From: Micavibrio sp. UBA1664
GTDB lineage: Bacteria; Pseudomonadota; Alphaproteobacteria; Micavibrionales; UBA1664
Direction: 5' to 3'
Length of the DNA: 17,518 nucleotides
Assembly: GCA_002320485.1 (NCBI GenBank)
Contig: DCKW01000056.1
Location: forward strand, 1-17,518
Shown: positions 14,709-17,518 of the stretch, piece by piece
Numbering within the stretch: position 1 is the stretch's first letter
Layout of the letters: each line of letters begins with the position of its first letter
The notes under the pieces: generated by a model
What the model was told of the DNA's origin: nothing
The model's input: the letters and a program-made list of their open reading frames with translations, nothing else
Databases searched by the model: none
Translations under genes and position numbers: made by a program

Positions 14709-15382
14709 TGCCACGCCCCGTAATCGGATATACCGCACCGGAAAAATTTCCGGATATACTGCATCGCCTCATTGCCCTGGCCGTATGGATGGGCGGTGGA
14801 AGGCCGTTAAAAATGACGGCTCATAACCCGTGTTATGACCGTGAAATTGACGGGCTTGTCATCGGGGGCGGAACAGATCTGTATCCCACCCTTTATCATC
14901 AGGACCCGAAGCCGGACTATCCCTATGATCATCGGCGGGATGCCATGGAAATCCGTTGGTTACAAATGGCGGAGGAGCGAAATTTACCTGTTTTAGGTAT
15001 TTGTCGCGGAGCGCAGATGATGAATGTTGCACGCGGGGGATCTTTGTATCTCGACGTTGCAAAGGCCGCGGAAAAGGCGGAATATCCAAGTGGTCTGCTA
15101 GCCAATATATTTTATCGCAAATCCGCCAATATTATTGAGGGAACGATGCTTTGCCGGTTATTGGAAACCGATAGGTTGCGGATTAATTCAATGCATAAAC
15201 AGGCTATCCATACTCTGGGCAAAGGACTCGTTAAATGCGCGATCGAGGATAATGGTGTGATACAAGCCGTTGAAGACCCGTCCAAACCCTTTTATCTGGG
15301 GGTGCAATTCCATCCCGAAGCGATGATCTATCATAGGTTGTTCAGAGGGATTTTTTCAACAATGATCAATACTTGCCGTTAA
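14708..15382 (+). CDS. Peptidase C26 / class I glutamine amidotransferase-like hydrolase
   Basis: The 224-residue protein has the nucleophile elbow GICRGAQMMNVARGGSL (97-113) with Cys99, the substrate stretch RINSMHKQAIHTLGKGL (158-174) and the His-Glu pair FHPE (His202, Glu204). This is the triad of the gamma-glutamyl-gamma-aminobutyrate hydrolase (PuuD) family, which splits gamma-glutamyl amide bonds. It would act in the cytoplasm; there is no signal peptide. The ATG overlaps the TAA of the ATP-grasp gene (TAATG), with GGAGG ten bases upstream, so the two are translationally coupled. Either it hydrolyses a gamma-glutamyl compound made by the ligase, or it supplies ammonia to it like a glutaminase subunit; the sequence favours the C26 hydrolase family. 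Its stop interlocks with that of the convergent BrkB-like gene. Confidence 0.9.
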   Translation: MPRPVIGYTAPEKFPDILHRLIALAVWMGGGRPLKMTAHNPCYDREIDGLVIGGGTDLYPTLYHQDPKPDYPYDHRRDAMEIRWLQMAEERNLPVLGICRGAQMMNVARGGSLYLDVAKAAEKAEYPSGLLANIFYRKSANIIEGTMLCRLLETDRLRINSMHKQAIHTLGKGLVKCAIEDNGVIQAVEDPSKPFYLGVQFHPEAMIYHRLFRGIFSTMINTCR

Positions 15383-16266
15383 GGTTGTTGTTTACCCTTT
15401 TTGGCAATCTCCCTTTCAGGTTCGGCTTTGCGCCCTGATGTCCGTTCCATATGCGTTTTACAAAAATTGGCCCCTAATAATAAGATGATAAAGGCATAGG
15501 AAACCCACAACATAAGCAGGATAATGGATCCTGCCGCACCAAACACGGATTGGGGGTTGGCGACCGAGAAATAATAATTGACGCACGCCTGCCCGACCAT
15601 AAAAAGTGCGGCTGAAAAGAGGGCGCCATACATGGCGGACAGCCATTCCACTTTTACATCAGGTACAATTTTATAAAGAAGGGTAAATAAGCCGACGACA
15701 ATAAAATATGAGATCGACCAATTTAAAATCAACATCAAATCAATATTCAATAACGGGATTTGTAAGGCGATATAATCCGATAGTAATGTTAAAAACGATG
15801 TGACCGTCAGCATGATTAGCAGGACAAATCCGGCGGATAAGACCAGAACAAGAGAAATGAATCTTTTCCTGATAACGGCCTGAATTTTAGCGGTTTTTTT
15901 AGGGATTACGCCCCAAACTAGATTAAGTGATTTTTGCAATTGCATAAAGAAACGCGAAGCTCCGTAAAGAATGATGCATAGACCAATAAGAAACGCAATC
16001 CATTGCCTGCCCATAATTTCCATACTGTTCAGTGAGTTTTGAACATTAAAAGTTAGTTCGCTCCCAATCATGGAATGCATTAAGTCATTAACTTCACTTT
16101 GCACCAAGGTACGATCAAAAAACAGGGATGCAATAGCGGTTGCAATCAAAATAAGGCCTGGAAGAGAGAATACAGCGTAATAAGCCGCGGCTGCGGCTTG
16201 TGTAAATAAATCTTCTTTAAACCATGTTTGATAAATTTCCGTTAGGAAAGTGATTACTTTTTTCAT
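15379..16266 (-). CDS. YihY/BrkB family inner-membrane protein
   Basis: The 295-residue protein has six hydrophobic helices at about 28-50, 88-110, 136-160, 176-200, 212-232 and 245-268. The family signatures YYAVFSLPGLILI (29-41), ASRFFMQLQKSLNLVWGV (103-120), AMYGALFSAALFMVGQ (211-226) and FGAAGSIILLMLWVSYAFIILLLGANF (242-268) are clear. The C-terminal tail is charged and cytoplasmic. Despite old names as RNase BN or Bordetella serum-resistance protein, the function is not established; roles in lipid transport across the envelope have been proposed for YihY-type proteins. It is divergent from the metallophosphoesterase gene, 66 bases away, which may be a functional hint. The ATG has only a weak upstream AGAAA. 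Confidence 0.92.
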   Translation of the reverse strand: MKKVITFLTEIYQTWFKEDLFTQAAAAAYYAVFSLPGLILIATAIASLFFDRTLVQSEVNDLMHSMIGSELTFNVQNSLNSMEIMGRQWIAFLIGLCIILYGASRFFMQLQKSLNLVWGVIPKKTAKIQAVIRKRFISLVLVLSAGFVLLIMLTVTSFLTLLSDYIALQIPLLNIDLMLILNWSISYFIVVGLFTLLYKIVPDVKVEWLSAMYGALFSAALFMVGQACVNYYFSVANPQSVFGAAGSIILLMLWVSYAFIILLLGANFCKTHMERTSGRKAEPEREIAKKGKQQP

Positions 16267-16332
16267 TTAGAATTTCTTTTTAATAGTATAAATACAGATG
16301 TTTAATATTTTAATTACACCATTATTACCAAC

Positions 16333-17154
16333 ATGATGAAACTGATTTTAGTTCTTTTTTGCCTCGGGGCTATTCTTGGCTTCTATATGCTATTGGTTGA
16401 GCCGTTTTGGACGCGGGTCACATATACCACAATTCAAACCGATAAATGGAGTTATGACCAACCGCTTAAAGTCGTTGCGATCAGTGATATGCATATGACA
16501 TCACCATGGATGACAAGGGCTCATTTGCAACGTATTGCCAACAAGGTAAGTACGCTCAATCCTGATGTGGTTTTCTTGCTGGGCGATTACAAGGGTGACC
16601 ATGAGTTTGGTATAGATCTTGATCCGTTTGATGCAGTAAAACCATTTGATACAATCAAGGCAAATTGTGGCGTTTATGCCGTTATTGGTAATCATGATCT
16701 TGAAGAAGGGGGTCATTGGCCTGATGCGATGGAGCAGTTAAATGTCCCTTTATTGCGAAATAAAACGCAGAAAATATCATGTAATGGTATGGATTTGTGG
16801 ATCGCAGGGCTGGATGATTTATGGTACGGCAAACCTGATTTAAAGGCGACACTTGACCAGGTTACTGATGACAATCCTATCCTGCTTCTGAGCCATATTC
16901 CCGATATTTTCCCTGAAGTTCCTCAAAATGTGACAGCGACATTTTCCGGCCACACACACGCCGGACAAATCCGTTTCCCTTTTGTCGGCACAATTGATTC
17001 AGTAGTGCCGTCACGATTTGGAGGGCGATATGCCTATGGCCACATCCGCGAAGAGGGGAAGGATTTGTTTGTGACCGCAGGCCTTGGCAACACCGGTTTG
17101 CCCTTAAGGCTTCTTAACCGGCCTGAAATAGCCGTTGTTATGATTGAGCGGTAA
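16333..17154 (+). CDS. Membrane-anchored metallophosphoesterase
   Basis: This 273-residue calcineurin-like phosphoesterase has an N-terminal membrane anchor (about 3-22, LILVLFCLGAILGFYMLLV), so the catalytic domain probably faces the periplasm. The five metal-site motifs are complete: D-x-H in ISDMHM (Asp52, His54), GDY (Asp85), GNHD (Asn120, His121), SHIPD (His188) and GHTHAGQ (His207, His209). The layout resembles YkuE/YaeI-type phosphodiesterases, some of which act on lipids or cell-wall precursors; the substrate here cannot be read from the sequence. Two consecutive ATG codons begin the gene with no clear ribosome binding site. TATAAAT at 16287-16293 is a plausible -10 in the 66-base divergent gap. 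The last 17 bases overlap the convergent ctaA gene. Confidence 0.92.
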   Translation: MMKLILVLFCLGAILGFYMLLVEPFWTRVTYTTIQTDKWSYDQPLKVVAISDMHMTSPWMTRAHLQRIANKVSTLNPDVVFLLGDYKGDHEFGIDLDPFDAVKPFDTIKANCGVYAVIGNHDLEEGGHWPDAMEQLNVPLLRNKTQKISCNGMDLWIAGLDDLWYGKPDLKATLDQVTDDNPILLLSHIPDIFPEVPQNVTATFSGHTHAGQIRFPFVGTIDSVVPSRFGGRYAYGHIREEGKDLFVTAGLGNTGLPLRLLNRPEIAVVMIER

Positions 17155-17518
17155 CACGGATTTTATACAATTCGCATAACAACAAGGCAGTGACGATAAA
17201 CGCGCCGGCCTGATGCGTGGCGGCAACGTGAATGGAAACGCCGCTTAACGCGGTCCAGATTCCAAGTGCAAATTGTGTTACTACCGCGCCGCCAAGCCAT
17301 GGCGATTTCACGCGCCATGCAAAGACGAATACTAGGAAAAGGGTTATGGCGGCAATCCAGCGATGGGTGAAATGAATGACCTCGGGATTACTGAACAAGG
17401 CAAAGAAAGTGATGGCCGCATCGGGCAGAAACTGAGAGTCGTGTAGCATAGGCCAGGATGCGGAAATCAGGCCCGCGTCCGTTCCCGCCATAAACGCGCC
17501 CCATATAATGGTAGTAAA
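17138..17518 (-). CDS. ctaA: Heme A synthase (COX15/CtaA), 3' part; gene continues beyond the window
   Basis: The frame is open to the window edge, so the ATG at 17491 is internal. The visible 126 residues begin TTIIWGAFMAGTDAGLISASWP, the conserved CtaA G-A-F-x-A-G-x-x-A-G helix and loop. They then contain the two C-terminal heme-ligand regions VIHFTHRWIAA and VAATHQAGAFIV, with about four membrane helices. The enzyme oxidises heme O to heme A for aa3-type cytochrome oxidases, implying aerobic respiration. The stop codon lies within the metallophosphoesterase gene on the other strand, a 17-base tail-to-tail overlap. Confidence 0.92.
   Translation of the reverse strand, partial: FTTIIWGAFMAGTDAGLISASWPMLHDSQFLPDAAITFFALFSNPEVIHFTHRWIAAITLFLVFVFAWRVKSPWLGGAVVTQFALGIWTALSGVSIHVAATHQAGAFIVTALLLCELYKIRVTAQS

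Noticed and set aside
1..17518. tRNA genes, CRISPR arrays, insertion sequences, prophage genes or defence systems
   Set aside because: Looked for on both strands in all gaps. No cloverleaf with TTCRA loop, no regular direct repeats with spacers and no transposase or integrase motif were seen.

Overview
The window looks like chromosomal housekeeping DNA from a free-living alphaproteobacterium of moderate GC content. The main evidence is the RNase E: it has a large acidic/RG insertion in the S1 region and a C-terminal GWW peptide of the kind known from alphaproteobacterial degradosomes. It is also divergently adjacent to an AMIN-type cell-wall amidase, an arrangement I recall from alphaproteobacteria. 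A heme A synthase, a cluster-ligating (FeS-BCP) photolyase and a BrkB-family protein fit this. I cannot name the genus. I see no mobile element, CRISPR array, rRNA or tRNA.

Layout. 1-1078: 3' end of typA/bipA. 1125-3405: an iron-sulfur (6-4) photolyase, its start codon inside a strong hairpin, followed by an unrecognised 235-residue protein. 3402-4817: a DUF4345-like membrane protein on the minus strand, a very small plus-strand ORF and rlmJ on the minus strand. 5072-6971: an RhlE-type RNA helicase with a DETD box and a tandem-heptad lysine-rich tail, then a small, very acidic exported protein with a 5' UTR hairpin and a clear terminator. 7021-10610, minus strand: rne and a downstream family-4 glycosyltransferase, probably one operon. 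10964-15382, plus strand: a four-gene run of periplasmic amidase, HI0933-like flavoprotein, ATP-grasp ligase and C26 glutamine amidotransferase-like hydrolase, with overlapping or close junctions. 15379-16266, minus: BrkB/YihY-like membrane protein. 16333-17154, plus: membrane-anchored metallophosphoesterase. 17138-17518, minus: 3' part of ctaA, running off the window.

The genes are packed tightly. Four of the five convergent junctions overlap at the stop codons and only one has an intrinsic terminator. RNA metabolism is well represented (TypA, RlmJ, RhlE-like helicase, RNase E), as is the envelope (amidase, glycosyltransferase, BrkB, metallophosphoesterase).

The best leads for something undescribed are the translationally coupled ATP-grasp/C26 pair, the photolyase start hairpin with its orphan neighbour, the heptad-repeat helicase tail, the low-complexity acidic exported protein, and the Asn-rich N-terminus of RNase E. 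None of these proves a new system from sequence alone.
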